Shown: positions 1-6,477 of the stretch, one piece after another | Numbering within the stretch: the stretch's first letter is position 1 | How the letters are laid out: every line of letters starts with the position of its first letter | DNA from: JBFELO01 sp041552055 | Lineage (GTDB): Bacteria; Acidobacteriota; Thermoanaerobaculia; Thermoanaerobaculales; Sulfomarinibacteraceae | Assembly: GCA_041552055.1 (NCBI GenBank) | Contig: JBFELO010000157.1 | Location: 1 to 10,426, forward strand | Direction of reading: 5' to 3' | DNA: 10,426 nucleotides | The notes under the pieces: generated by a model | Database searches by the model: none | Seen by the model: only the letters and a program-made list of their open reading frames with translations | Told to the model about the DNA's origin: nothing | Made by a program: the position numbers and the translations under genes

Positions 1-1375
1 CGCAGGTCTTGTTGAGCAGCTCGAGAGCGCGGCACACCTCGAACGGACCGAACCCGTCCTCGTAGCGCTTTTCAGCCAAATCCCGGCAGTAGCTCGTGAA
101 GAGACCCTTTTCCCCGGTTCGCACCGCATTCAGCAGATGCCGAAGGATGACCGTGAATCTCCATTCGAGAATCTCTCTCGGCACGGTCTGATAGTGCGGA
201 AACCGCGTCGCACCCTCCGACCCGAGCAGCTGATGTTCGATGAACTCCTGCCGGATGTCGTCGTGGTGCTTCTCGAGCAGTCTGTGAATCCGCAGGTTGT
301 CCCTGAGCCGCACCTCTTTGAGCGCCGCGGTGTTGCGGGTGTGCCACTCCAGTGGATCGGTTTTGATGTGCTCGACCATGAACGGCATGCGCCGGGGCAA
401 CAGAAGTCGCGCTCTCGGACGCCAGTCGAGGCGGCCGTAGGTGTAGCTCGGGTCGACCGCGAGGTCCCAGTCGATGTACTCCACCATCCACGGTCTCTCG
501 AACGGTCTTTTGCCGAGCAGGCGGCCCATCAAGTCCCGACCCCACACGCCGATCCGAGCGAGCAGCGGCGGCATGCAGATCGGTTTCACCCGCCGGCCAC
601 GGAAGTTCACATTGGCGAGGTCAAACAGCTCGCGGTGGTTCACTGTATGACCCGGACTGGCGATCAGCACCTCCCGCTGTCTCAGCTCGCCCGCCATCGC
701 CAACACCCGCCGAACGAACGGCGCGATCTCCCGCGCGTGCAGATAGGGAACCGCGGACTGCCCGCGCCCCCCGAGGATGCGCGAGTTCCAGGCACGGGAC
801 AGCCAGGTCTCCAGGAAGAAGTACACCGGAGCGTACTCGCACCAGTCCGAGAACAACGCGGCCAGTCGCATGATGCAGGAAGGAATCGCGTCATACTCCG
901 CCAGCATCTCCTCCCCGAGCCGCTTGGTCACCGCGTAGATGTGGGTGCCATCAGGCGGCGACTGCTCGTCGAGCGCCTCGCCCGGCTTCGGAAAATCACA
1001 GGCGGCGACCGAGGATGCGAACACGAACAGCCTGAGATCCAGGTCGCGGCACTCCTCGAGGACGTTGCGCAGCCCGTCGACGTTGGTGCGCCAGTACTCC
1101 GGATGGTCCTCCCCGGTGAAGTCGTAGTGCGCCGCCAGGTGGACCAAGTAGTCCGCACCGCCGCTGTCGCGCACGAACTGAAACGCGGTCGCGACCGACT
1201 CGCGATCACCCACGTCGACCTGGAACCATGAGATGTTGTCGTGAAACGGTGCGCCGCACCGGAGCTGCGATCGGCGCGCCATGCCGACGATCTGATACTT
1301 CTCCTTGAGGCCTTCCAACAGACGTCGGCCGATGAATCCGGAAGCTCCCGTGATGATGAGACGGGGGAGTGCCAT
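1..1375 (-). CDS. Extended SDR (NAD-dependent epimerase/dehydratase family) with extra helical C-terminal domain, 3' end outside window
   Basis: Reading leftwards from the ATG at 1375, the frame stays open for 458 codons to the window edge, so the C-terminus is missing. Residues 1-about 240 form a Rossmann-type extended SDR: the dinucleotide-binding GASGFIG (G10, G13, G16), a conserved DV near 54-55, the HLAA motif at 79-82, active-site Ser 121/122 and the catalytic YAVTK (Y147, K151). This predicts NAD(P)-dependent oxidation, reduction or epimerisation of a sugar- or sterol-like substrate that cannot be named. About 110 further residues (348-458) are helical and polar, with a GF-x3-EV-x2-AL-x-LL ending that resembles the N-terminal domain of RsbR/RsbRD-type sensors. 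That assignment is by eye only. The start is supported by AGGA six nucleotides upstream (1382-1385) and by the glycine motif ten residues in. The gene is divergent from hypA across 278 bp. A functional link to hydrogenase maturation is possible but unproven. Confidence 0.88.
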   Translation of the reverse strand, partial: MALPRLIITGASGFIGRRLLEGLKEKYQIVGMARRSQLRCGAPFHDNISWFQVDVGDRESVATAFQFVRDSGGADYLVHLAAHYDFTGEDHPEYWRTNVDGLRNVLEECRDLDLRLFVFASSVAACDFPKPGEALDEQSPPDGTHIYAVTKRLGEEMLAEYDAIPSCIMRLAALFSDWCEYAPVYFFLETWLSRAWNSRILGGRGQSAVPYLHAREIAPFVRRVLAMAGELRQREVLIASPGHTVNHRELFDLANVNFRGRRVKPICMPPLLARIGVWGRDLMGRLLGKRPFERPWMVEYIDWDLAVDPSYTYGRLDWRPRARLLLPRRMPFMVEHIKTDPLEWHTRNTAALKEVRLRDNLRIHRLLEKHHDDIRQEFIEHQLLGSEGATRFPHYQTVPREILEWRFTVILRHLLNAVRTGEKGLFTSYCRDLAEKRYEDGFGPFEVCRALELLNKTC

Positions 1376-1386
1376 CAGTGGTCCTG

Positions 1387-1392
1387 ATTGTA
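1387..1392 (-). promoter_or_regulatory. Possible -10 box of the SDR gene
   Basis: On the minus strand this reads TACAAT, five of six matches to the sigma-70-type -10 consensus, 11 nt before the SDR start codon. It would give a very short 5' leader of about five bases. No good -35 is visible at 16-18 bp, so the call rests on one hexamer in otherwise GC-rich DNA. Confidence 0.35.
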
Positions 1393-1399
1393 CACCGAC

Positions 1400-1411
1400 G
1401 GCCTGCAGGCC
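1400..1411. promoter_or_regulatory. 12-bp perfect palindrome, possible operator
   Basis: GGCCTGCAGGCC is a perfect inverted repeat lying in what would be the spacer and -35 region of the SDR promoter. Its position suits a dimeric repressor site. In GC-rich DNA a chance palindrome of this length is not excluded, and no second copy was noticed near hypA. Confidence 0.25.
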
Positions 1412-1572
1412 CTCGTGGGTGCCCGAGGAAGGGGCCGGGGGGGTGCACCTCCCAGCCGTCGCTGGCTGCTGGCCGCTGGATACCCCCGCCCGCCCACGGC
1501 GTGTGGACCCGAGGGCTTTGGGGGTCGACGAACTCGAGGACGCGTCGCTCTTCGTACGGCAGCGTTCCATCG

Positions 1573-1611
1573 TGTCATCCCGGGCGAGCGAAGCGAGCGA
1601 AGGATCCCCTC
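1573..1611 (+). repeat. Single arm of the dispersed TGTCAT...CCCCTC repeat
   Basis: This 39-bp stretch begins TGTCAT, contains tandem GCGAGCGAA-type units and ends GGATCCCCTC. It matches the reverse complement of the right arm of the full element at 7693-7731 at 33 of 39 positions with no gaps. No partner arm is visible on either side, so this is a half-element. It ends just 30-odd bases before the hypA -10 box and may have shaped that promoter region. Similar sequences are scattered in intergenic regions of many GC-rich bacteria, and this is not a CRISPR repeat. Confidence 0.75.
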
Positions 1612-1619
1612 AAGCAAGA

Positions 1620-1647
1620 GCGACGCCGCGATCGGGGCCGCTATACT
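1620..1647 (+). promoter_or_regulatory. Candidate hyp operon promoter, possibly leaderless
   Basis: TATACT at 1642-1647 is a five-of-six match to the -10 consensus. A weak -35-like GCGACG (1620-1625) lies 16 bp upstream. Only six bases separate the -10 from the hypA ATG at 1654, so a normal start site would fall on or next to the start codon. The stretch just before the ATG (ctgagccg) has no Shine-Dalgarno sequence, which fits a leaderless message. The -35 match is poor, so another sigma factor or an activator could be involved. Confidence 0.4.
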
Positions 1648-1653
1648 GAGCCG

Positions 1654-2043
1654 ATGCACGAGATGGGCATCGCACTGGAGATCTACCGGGTGTGCCGCGA
1701 GGCCGCACAGGCGCACGGCGGCGGCCGTATCGAACGGGTACGCGTGGAGATTGGCGAGCTCGCGGCGGTCGAGCCGGACCTGCTGATGTTCGCCTGGGAG
1801 GCGGCCACGACCGAGAGTCCCGACGCCGGTGCGACCCTCGATGTCGCGTGGTGTTCGGCCGTGCAGCGGTGTGCCAACTGCGGTGAGGAGAAGCAGCGCT
1901 CCGAGGGCAGCTGGCTCCGCATCTGCCCGGACTGCGGGATGCCGCTCCAGGTCTCCGGCGGGGACCAGCTCGACGTGATCGACGTGACGCTCCTCGGCGA
2001 AGATGAGGAGCCAGGCGATGCCGTAGTGGAGGAGGCGGGATGA
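1654..2043 (+). CDS. hypA: HypA, hydrogenase nickel incorporation protein
   Basis: HypA is the nickel metallochaperone that works with HypB to load Ni into the large subunit of [NiFe] hydrogenase in the cytoplasm. The 129-residue product begins MHEMG, where His2 is the known Ni ligand, so the start at 1654 is firm and upstream in-frame extensions are excluded. The zinc site is two CxxC pairs, C73/C76 and C91/C94, with the usual spacing. Family members are usually about 113-120 residues. Here there is an extra acidic tail (about residues 115-129, rich in Glu/Asp) of unknown role. It is the first gene of the operon, and its stop overlaps the hypB start by 4 nt (ATGA), implying translational coupling. 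No ribosome binding site is visible. Without His2 and the zinc motif this could have been a paralogue such as HybF, and functionally the two are equivalent. Confidence 0.96.
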   Translation: MHEMGIALEIYRVCREAAQAHGGGRIERVRVEIGELAAVEPDLLMFAWEAATTESPDAGATLDVAWCSAVQRCANCGEEKQRSEGSWLRICPDCGMPLQVSGGDQLDVIDVTLLGEDEEPGDAVVEEAG

Positions 2044-2720
2044 CGCAGGTCGTGACTGTCAAGCGCCGGGCACTGGCCGCGAGCGAGGAACGTGCCGCTC
2101 TGCTCAGGCGCCGATTCAACGAGGCCGGCACCCTGGTCACGAACCTGATCTCGTCGCCGGGCTCCGGCAAGACGACCCTCCTCGAGGCGACCGCGCGCCA
2201 CATGAAGGAGCGGCACACGCTGGCGGTCATCGAGGGCGACGTCGCCACCGAGCGCGATGCCGATCGCCTGCGCGCGTTGGGCGTACCGGCGCATCAAATT
2301 CTCACCGGCGGCGCCTGCCACCTCGACGCGCGTCAGGTCGAGGGCGCACTCGAAGAAGCGGGGCTGTTGCCGGTCGACATCCTGTTCATCGAGAACGTCG
2401 GCAACCTGATCTGCCCGACGACCTACGACCTCGGCGAGGACTTCAAGGTCGCAGTGCTGTCGGTCACCGAGGGCGACGACAAGCCGTTCAAGTACCCGGC
2501 GATATTCGCGCGGGCAGAGGTGACCGTCGTGAGCAAGATCGACCTGCTCCCCCACCTCCCGTTCGATGTCGAAGCGGTCGACGAGCAACTCCGGTCGCTG
2601 AACCCGACCGGCACCATTCTCCGGACATCCGCGACCACCGGCGAGGGTGTCGACGCGTGGTGTGAACTCCTGGCCCGACGCCTGTCCGACAAGAGGGATT
2701 CCTCGAATCGGGGCTCATGA
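2040..2720 (+). CDS. hypB: HypB, GTPase for hydrogenase nickel insertion
   Basis: HypB is a SIMIBI-class GTPase whose GTP hydrolysis drives transfer of Ni to the hydrogenase large-subunit precursor, in complex with HypA. In its 226 residues are the P-loop PGSGKT (40-45, Lys44), a metal-binding GGACHLDA segment (C93, H94), the ENVGNLICP switch (C125) and the base-recognition motif SKIDLL (165-170), with Ser in place of the usual Asn of NKxD. These match the G-domain metal site shared by all HypB proteins. The N-terminus has neither the CxxCGC high-affinity site of the Escherichia coli protein nor a histidine-rich storage stretch, so it is a minimal HypB without Ni-storage ability. A strong GGAGGAGG (2028-2035) four bases before the ATG, together with the 4-nt overlap with hypA, fixes the start. 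Confidence 0.97.
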   Translation: MTQVVTVKRRALAASEERAALLRRRFNEAGTLVTNLISSPGSGKTTLLEATARHMKERHTLAVIEGDVATERDADRLRALGVPAHQILTGGACHLDARQVEGALEEAGLLPVDILFIENVGNLICPTTYDLGEDFKVAVLSVTEGDDKPFKYPAIFARAEVTVVSKIDLLPHLPFDVEAVDEQLRSLNPTGTILRTSATTGEGVDAWCELLARRLSDKRDSSNRGS

Positions 2721-2748
2721 GCGTTCGCTGTCGCACGGCGGCTCATCG

Positions 2749-5106
2749 ATGACCGATCCGCGGGCTCGGCTGCGCATCCGCTGCAGCGGCGCGGTCCAGG
2801 GCGTCGGATTCCGGCCGACCGTGCATCGGATTGCCACCGAACTGGAGCTGACCGGCTTCGTGGTCAACGACCCCGACGGAGTCGCCATCGAGGTTGAAGG
2901 GCGGAAGGCGACCGTCGCGCGGTTCGCCGACCGCCTGCGATCGGAGCTGCCACCGCTGGCACGCCTCGACGGGTTCGAGGCCGACTTCGTCGCGCCGCAG
3001 GGTTCGACCGAATTTGCCGTCATCGTTTCGCGCGAGGGACGGCGAGCCAGGGCCCTCGTACCGCCGGACGCCGCGCTGTGCGACGACTGTCGCCGGGAGA
3101 TGCTCGACCGGGCGGACAGGAGGCACCACTACCCATTCACGACGTGCACCAACTGTGGTCCTCGCTTCACACTGGTGCGACATCTCCCCTACGACCGCGA
3201 CAAGACGTCGATGTCGTGCTTCCCCCTGTGCGCCGAGTGCCGGCGCGAGTACACGGATCCGGCGGATCGCAGGTTCCACGCCGAGCCGGTGTGCTGTCCG
3301 AGCTGCGGGCCCAGGCTGTGGCTCACGTCGGCGGACGGGTCGGTCCTCGCAGAGCACGCGGATGCGCTGTCCGCGGCCAGGGTAGCCCTGGGCGAGGGCA
3401 GGGTCGTGGCGGTCAAGGGGCTGGGAGGATTCCAGCTCGCGTGCCGCGCCGATACGGACGGACCCGTGGTCGAGCTGCGGCGACGCAAGCGACGGCTCAC
3501 CAAACCGTTTGCCGTGATGGTCGGTTCTCTGGCCGAGGCCCGAGCCCTCGTCGACCTCACCGTGCAGGACGAGAATCTGATGAGGTCCTCGCGGTCCCCG
3601 ATCGTCCTGGCGCCGAGACGCGAAAACGCCCGCCTGTCCGACCAGGTCGCTCCCGGCATCGAGGATGTCGGGGTGCTGCTGCCGACCACGCCGATGCACG
3701 TCGAGTTGTTCGACAATCTGGAGCCCTCGGGGTTGGTCATGACCTCGGCCAACCTGTCGGAGGAGCCAATCTGCCGTAGCAACAGGGAGGCCCTCGAGCG
3801 GCTTGCCGAGATCGCCGACCTGTTTCTGCTGCACGACCGCGACGTGGTTCGCCGCACCGACGACTCGGTCGTCCGGTCGACCCCCATCGGTCCCATCACG
3901 GTGCGGCGCGCCCGCGGCTGGGTCCCCGAGCCGCTGCCGCTGCCCGTGTCGGCGCCGGAGCCCATCCTCGCGACCGGCGGTCACCTCCAGGTGACCGCGT
4001 GTGTCGCCACGGGCGACCAGGCGTTTCCGAGCCAGCACGTCGGCGACCTCGACTCCGAAGCCGCGCGACTGTTCCACCGCGAGGTGATCGCCGGACTCCA
4101 GGACTTCCTCGAGGTGACACCGACGACAGTCGCCGCCGACGCCCACCCCGACTACCCGAGCTCGTGGCTCGCCCGGGAACTCGTCGACGAACGCCACGGC
4201 CGACTGATCGACGTCCAACACCACCTCGCCCACGCCGCAGCAGTCCTCGCAGAGCATGGCAGATTCCCGCGCCCTGGAGAGGTCGCGATGGCGATCAGCC
4301 TCGACGGAACCGGCTGGGGGCCGGACGGAACTGCCTGGGGCGGAGAGTGGCTCGGCCTCGACGGCCATCTGCGCTGGCAACGCCTCGCTCATCTGGAACC
4401 GCTGCCGCTCGTCGGCGGCGAGCGTGCGGTGCGGGAACCGTGGCGGGTCGCCGCGGCCGCGCTGGGACTGGCCGGAGTCGACGATTTGACCGAGAGAATC
4501 CCGCTGGCGGGATTGATCCCCACCGAACGGCTGGCCGAGACCGCGCGGCTTGCAGCGGAGGGAACCTGGCCGCTCGCATCCGGCGCAGGCCGATTGTTCG
4601 AGGCGTTCGGCGCCGTACTGGGCCTGACCGCCAGCAACGACTGGGAGGGGGAGGCGGCCGTCCGTCTCGAAACCGTCGCCTCCACAGCCGCCGCGACGCA
4701 CACCGTCATGGTGTGGCCGGAGGTCGAGATCGCGCACGACGGACCGCTGCCGCAGCTCCCCTCGGTTGCTCTGATCGCCGCCGGAGTTCGCCGGTTGGCA
4801 GAAGGAGCACCAATCGGAGAGGTGGCGGCCTCTTTTCACGCCACGTTCTGTGCCCTGGCTGCGGAGCTCACGTGCCGCGTGACGCCGGACGAGGTCACGG
4901 CGGTCGCGGCGGGTGGCGGATGCATGGTCAATCGGCTCCTCATCGCCGGCCTCGACCGCTCCCTCGGTTCCGCCGGGTACGAGCCCCTGTTCGCGATCAG
5001 CGTACCGCCCGGCGATGGGGGATTGTCGTACGGGCAGGCAGTGTTGGCGGCCGTGTCCGCGGCGCTGGACGTCGAGATCGAGCAGACTGGAGACTCGTTG
5101 CGATGA
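2749..5106 (+). CDS. hypF: HypF, carbamoyltransferase for the hydrogenase cyanide ligands
   Basis: HypF converts carbamoyl phosphate and ATP to carbamoyl-adenylate and passes the carbamoyl group to the C-terminal Cys of HypE, the source of CN. The 785-residue protein has the full domain order. An acylphosphatase domain (about 7-95) carries VQGVGFRP with Arg22 and Asn40. Four zinc-finger CxxC pairs (C111, C133, C161, C183 onward) are spaced exactly 18, 24 and 18. A YrdC-like domain (about 205-390) includes the KPFAVM segment. The Kae1-like domain (about 405-770) includes the HHLAH metal motif (H491, H492, H495), DGTGWGPDGTAWGGEW and GGGCMVNRLL. The start chosen is the ATG at 2749, just before the acylphosphatase domain. 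An in-frame GTG at 2647 would overlap hypB by 74 nt and add 34 unrelated residues. No clear Shine-Dalgarno precedes 2749, so coupling to hypB translation, 28 nt upstream, is likely. Confidence 0.96.
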   Translation: MTDPRARLRIRCSGAVQGVGFRPTVHRIATELELTGFVVNDPDGVAIEVEGRKATVARFADRLRSELPPLARLDGFEADFVAPQGSTEFAVIVSREGRRARALVPPDAALCDDCRREMLDRADRRHHYPFTTCTNCGPRFTLVRHLPYDRDKTSMSCFPLCAECRREYTDPADRRFHAEPVCCPSCGPRLWLTSADGSVLAEHADALSAARVALGEGRVVAVKGLGGFQLACRADTDGPVVELRRRKRRLTKPFAVMVGSLAEARALVDLTVQDENLMRSSRSPIVLAPRRENARLSDQVAPGIEDVGVLLPTTPMHVELFDNLEPSGLVMTSANLSEEPICRSNREALERLAEIADLFLLHDRDVVRRTDDSVVRSTPIGPITVRRARGWVPEPLPLPVSAPEPILATGGHLQVTACVATGDQAFPSQHVGDLDSEAARLFHREVIAGLQDFLEVTPTTVAADAHPDYPSSWLARELVDERHGRLIDVQHHLAHAAAVLAEHGRFPRPGEVAMAISLDGTGWGPDGTAWGGEWLGLDGHLRWQRLAHLEPLPLVGGERAVREPWRVAAAALGLAGVDDLTERIPLAGLIPTERLAETARLAAEGTWPLASGAGRLFEAFGAVLGLTASNDWEGEAAVRLETVASTAAATHTVMVWPEVEIAHDGPLPQLPSVALIAAGVRRLAEGAPIGEVAASFHATFCALAAELTCRVTPDEVTAVAAGGGCMVNRLLIAGLDRSLGSAGYEPLFAISVPPGDGGLSYGQAVLAAVSAALDVEIEQTGDSLR

Positions 5107-5108
5107 GG

Positions 5109-5140
5109 TATCATCAAGCTTCGAAACCTCGGGCTGGAGG
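5109..5140 (+). promoter_or_regulatory. hypC ribosome binding site and possible internal -10 box
   Basis: GGAGG at 5136-5140 lies six bases before the hypC ATG and clearly sets that start. Further upstream in the 40-bp gap after hypF, TATCAT (5109-5114) is a five-of-six -10 match that could begin a hypCDE transcript with a leader of about 25 bases. No convincing -35 is present within the end of hypF. The ribosome site is strong and the promoter is speculative. Confidence 0.45.
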
Positions 5141-5146
5141 GTGACC

Positions 5147-5374
5147 ATGTGTCTCGCGATTCCGATGCGGCTGGTGGAGCGCAAAGAGATGGAAGGCACC
5201 GTCGAGCTCGACGGAGTGCGCCGCACGATCTCCCTCATGTTGCTGCCAGAAGCCGAAGTCGGACAGCACGTGCTCATCCACGCCGGCTACGCGATCGGTG
5301 CCGTTGACGAGGACGAGGCCATGCGCACGCTCGAGCTGCTGCGGGAGTACGCCGACGCCATGGAGGACCTGTGA
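5147..5374 (+). CDS. hypC: HypC, hydrogenase assembly chaperone
   Basis: HypC is a small chaperone that forms a complex with HypD, carries the Fe(CN)2CO group and docks on the hydrogenase large-subunit precursor. The product has 75 residues, normal for the family, and begins MCLAIPM with the essential Cys2, which must be exposed after Met removal. This fixes the start at 5147 and rules out a longer in-frame reading from 4913. The VLIHAGYAI segment (43-50, with H45) is the typical HypC beta-barrel signature. A GGAGG sits six bases upstream. Its TGA overlaps the hypD GTG by 4 nt, in keeping with the tight HypC-HypD partnership. HupF or HybG paralogues share this pattern, so the name reflects operon context as well as sequence. 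Confidence 0.96.
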   Translation: MCLAIPMRLVERKEMEGTVELDGVRRTISLMLLPEAEVGQHVLIHAGYAIGAVDEDEAMRTLELLREYADAMEDL

Positions 5375-6477
5375 CCGACGCCGGCCTCCTGCACGACCGG
5401 CGCGCCGTCGCCGGTGTGGTGCGCGACATCGTGGCCGCTGCAAAAGAGCTCGACCGCGAGGCGACCTTCATGGAGGTGTGCGGGACCCACACCCAAGCAG
5501 TCGCCGCGGCGGGCCTGCGGCGGATGCTGCCCGACGGGGTGCGCCTGATCTCTGGCCCCGGTTGCCCGGTGTGCGTGACCCCCGTGGGCTATCTCGATCG
5601 TGCACTGGCACTCGCCGCTCTCGCGGACACGGTGGTCTGTACCTTCGGCGATCTGATGCGCGTGCCCTCGAGCACGGCGACCCTGGAACAGGCCCGAGCT
5701 GATGGTGCACGTGTCGAGGTGGTGTACTCCCCTCGCGACGCCCTCGAGCGGGCCCGGAACGCACCCGGAACGCGCGTGGTTTTTCTCGCGGTCGGCTTCG
5801 AGACAACGACACCGACCATCGCGGCCGCGGTCGCGGAGGCCGAGGCGAACGACGTCCCGAACTTCCTCATCCTGCCAGGGAACAAGGTGATCCCACCAGC
5901 CATGCTCGCGCTCGTGCAGGACGAAGAGCTGAACGTGGACGGCTTCCTTCTGCCCGGGCACGTGTCCGTGCTCACCGGCTGGGAGGCGTTCCGATTCCTC
6001 GCCGACGATCACCACGTGCCCGGCGTGGTGGTCGGCTTCTCCCCCACCGACGTCCTCAGAGGGGTGCTCGAGCTCTTGCGCCAGCGCAGAGACGGCACCG
6101 CCACCGTCGAGAATCTCTACGGCCGGGCGGTCTCCCCTGCCGGCAATCTCACCGCGGCAGAGCTGGTCGACGGCTTCTTCGAACCGGCCGACGCCGACTG
6201 GCGCGGGTTCGGCGTGATCCCCTGCTCCGGGCTCACGCTCAGGGAGCGTTATTCCAACCGCGACGCCGGAGACATCCCGGTCGAGCTTCCGGATCCGAAA
6301 GAGCCTGTGGGCTGCCGCTGCGGCGAGGTCTTGCGCGGCGTCATCGACCCACCCGAGTGCCCCCTGTTCGATGCCGGATGCTTGCCGTCGGATCCGATCG
6401 GCGCGTGCATGGTCTCCGGCGAGGGCACCTGCTCGGCGTGGTTCCGCCACGAGCGGTGGCGCGGCGAGGCGCGATGA
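5371..6477 (+). CDS. hypD: HypD, iron-sulfur scaffold for Fe(CN)2CO assembly
   Basis: HypD carries a [4Fe-4S] cluster and, with HypC, holds iron while two CN groups and one CO are attached. The 368-residue sequence has the conserved EVCGTHT (C37, H40), SGPGCPVC (C65, C68), GFETT (142-146), and LLPGHVS (193-199). The cysteine-rich C-terminus has C315 and C317 in GCRCGEVL, then C330, C337, C346 and C354. Length and motif order are normal for HypD. The start is GTG at 5371, read from a GGAGG (5362-5366) four bases upstream within the end of hypC. Starting elsewhere would break the 4-nt GTGA overlap. The stop overlaps hypE by 4 nt, so C, D and E form one coupled translation unit. Confidence 0.97.
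   Translation: MTDAGLLHDRRAVAGVVRDIVAAAKELDREATFMEVCGTHTQAVAAAGLRRMLPDGVRLISGPGCPVCVTPVGYLDRALALAALADTVVCTFGDLMRVPSSTATLEQARADGARVEVVYSPRDALERARNAPGTRVVFLAVGFETTTPTIAAAVAEAEANDVPNFLILPGNKVIPPAMLALVQDEELNVDGFLLPGHVSVLTGWEAFRFLADDHHVPGVVVGFSPTDVLRGVLELLRQRRDGTATVENLYGRAVSPAGNLTAAELVDGFFEPADADWRGFGVIPCSGLTLRERYSNRDAGDIPVELPDPKEPVGCRCGEVLRGVIDPPECPLFDAGCLPSDPIGACMVSGEGTCSAWFRHERWRGEAR

Noticed and set aside
137..1231. 364-codon frame on the + strand across the left part
   Set aside because: It is antisense to the SDR gene, which has GASGFIG and YAVTK motifs. The + strand product is Arg/Pro/His-rich with no family features.
1573..1611. GCGAGCGAA-type tandem units as a possible CRISPR or direct repeat array
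   Set aside because: There is only one short copy with no spacer-repeat periodicity, and it matches one arm of a palindromic element instead.
1369..1653. In-frame upstream extension of hypA
   Set aside because: The known HypA N-terminus MHE with functional His2 begins at 1654. The extension runs through the dispersed repeat and promoter region.
2647..2748. GTG start 34 codons upstream for hypF
   Set aside because: It would overlap the end of hypB and adds residues with no similarity to the acylphosphatase domain, which begins just after the ATG at 2749.
2743..5277. Very long open frame antisense to hypF (844 codons)
   Set aside because: It lies opposite a gene whose every domain and zinc-finger spacing is conserved. 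Long antisense frames are expected in GC-rich DNA, and the translated sequence has no recognisable motif.
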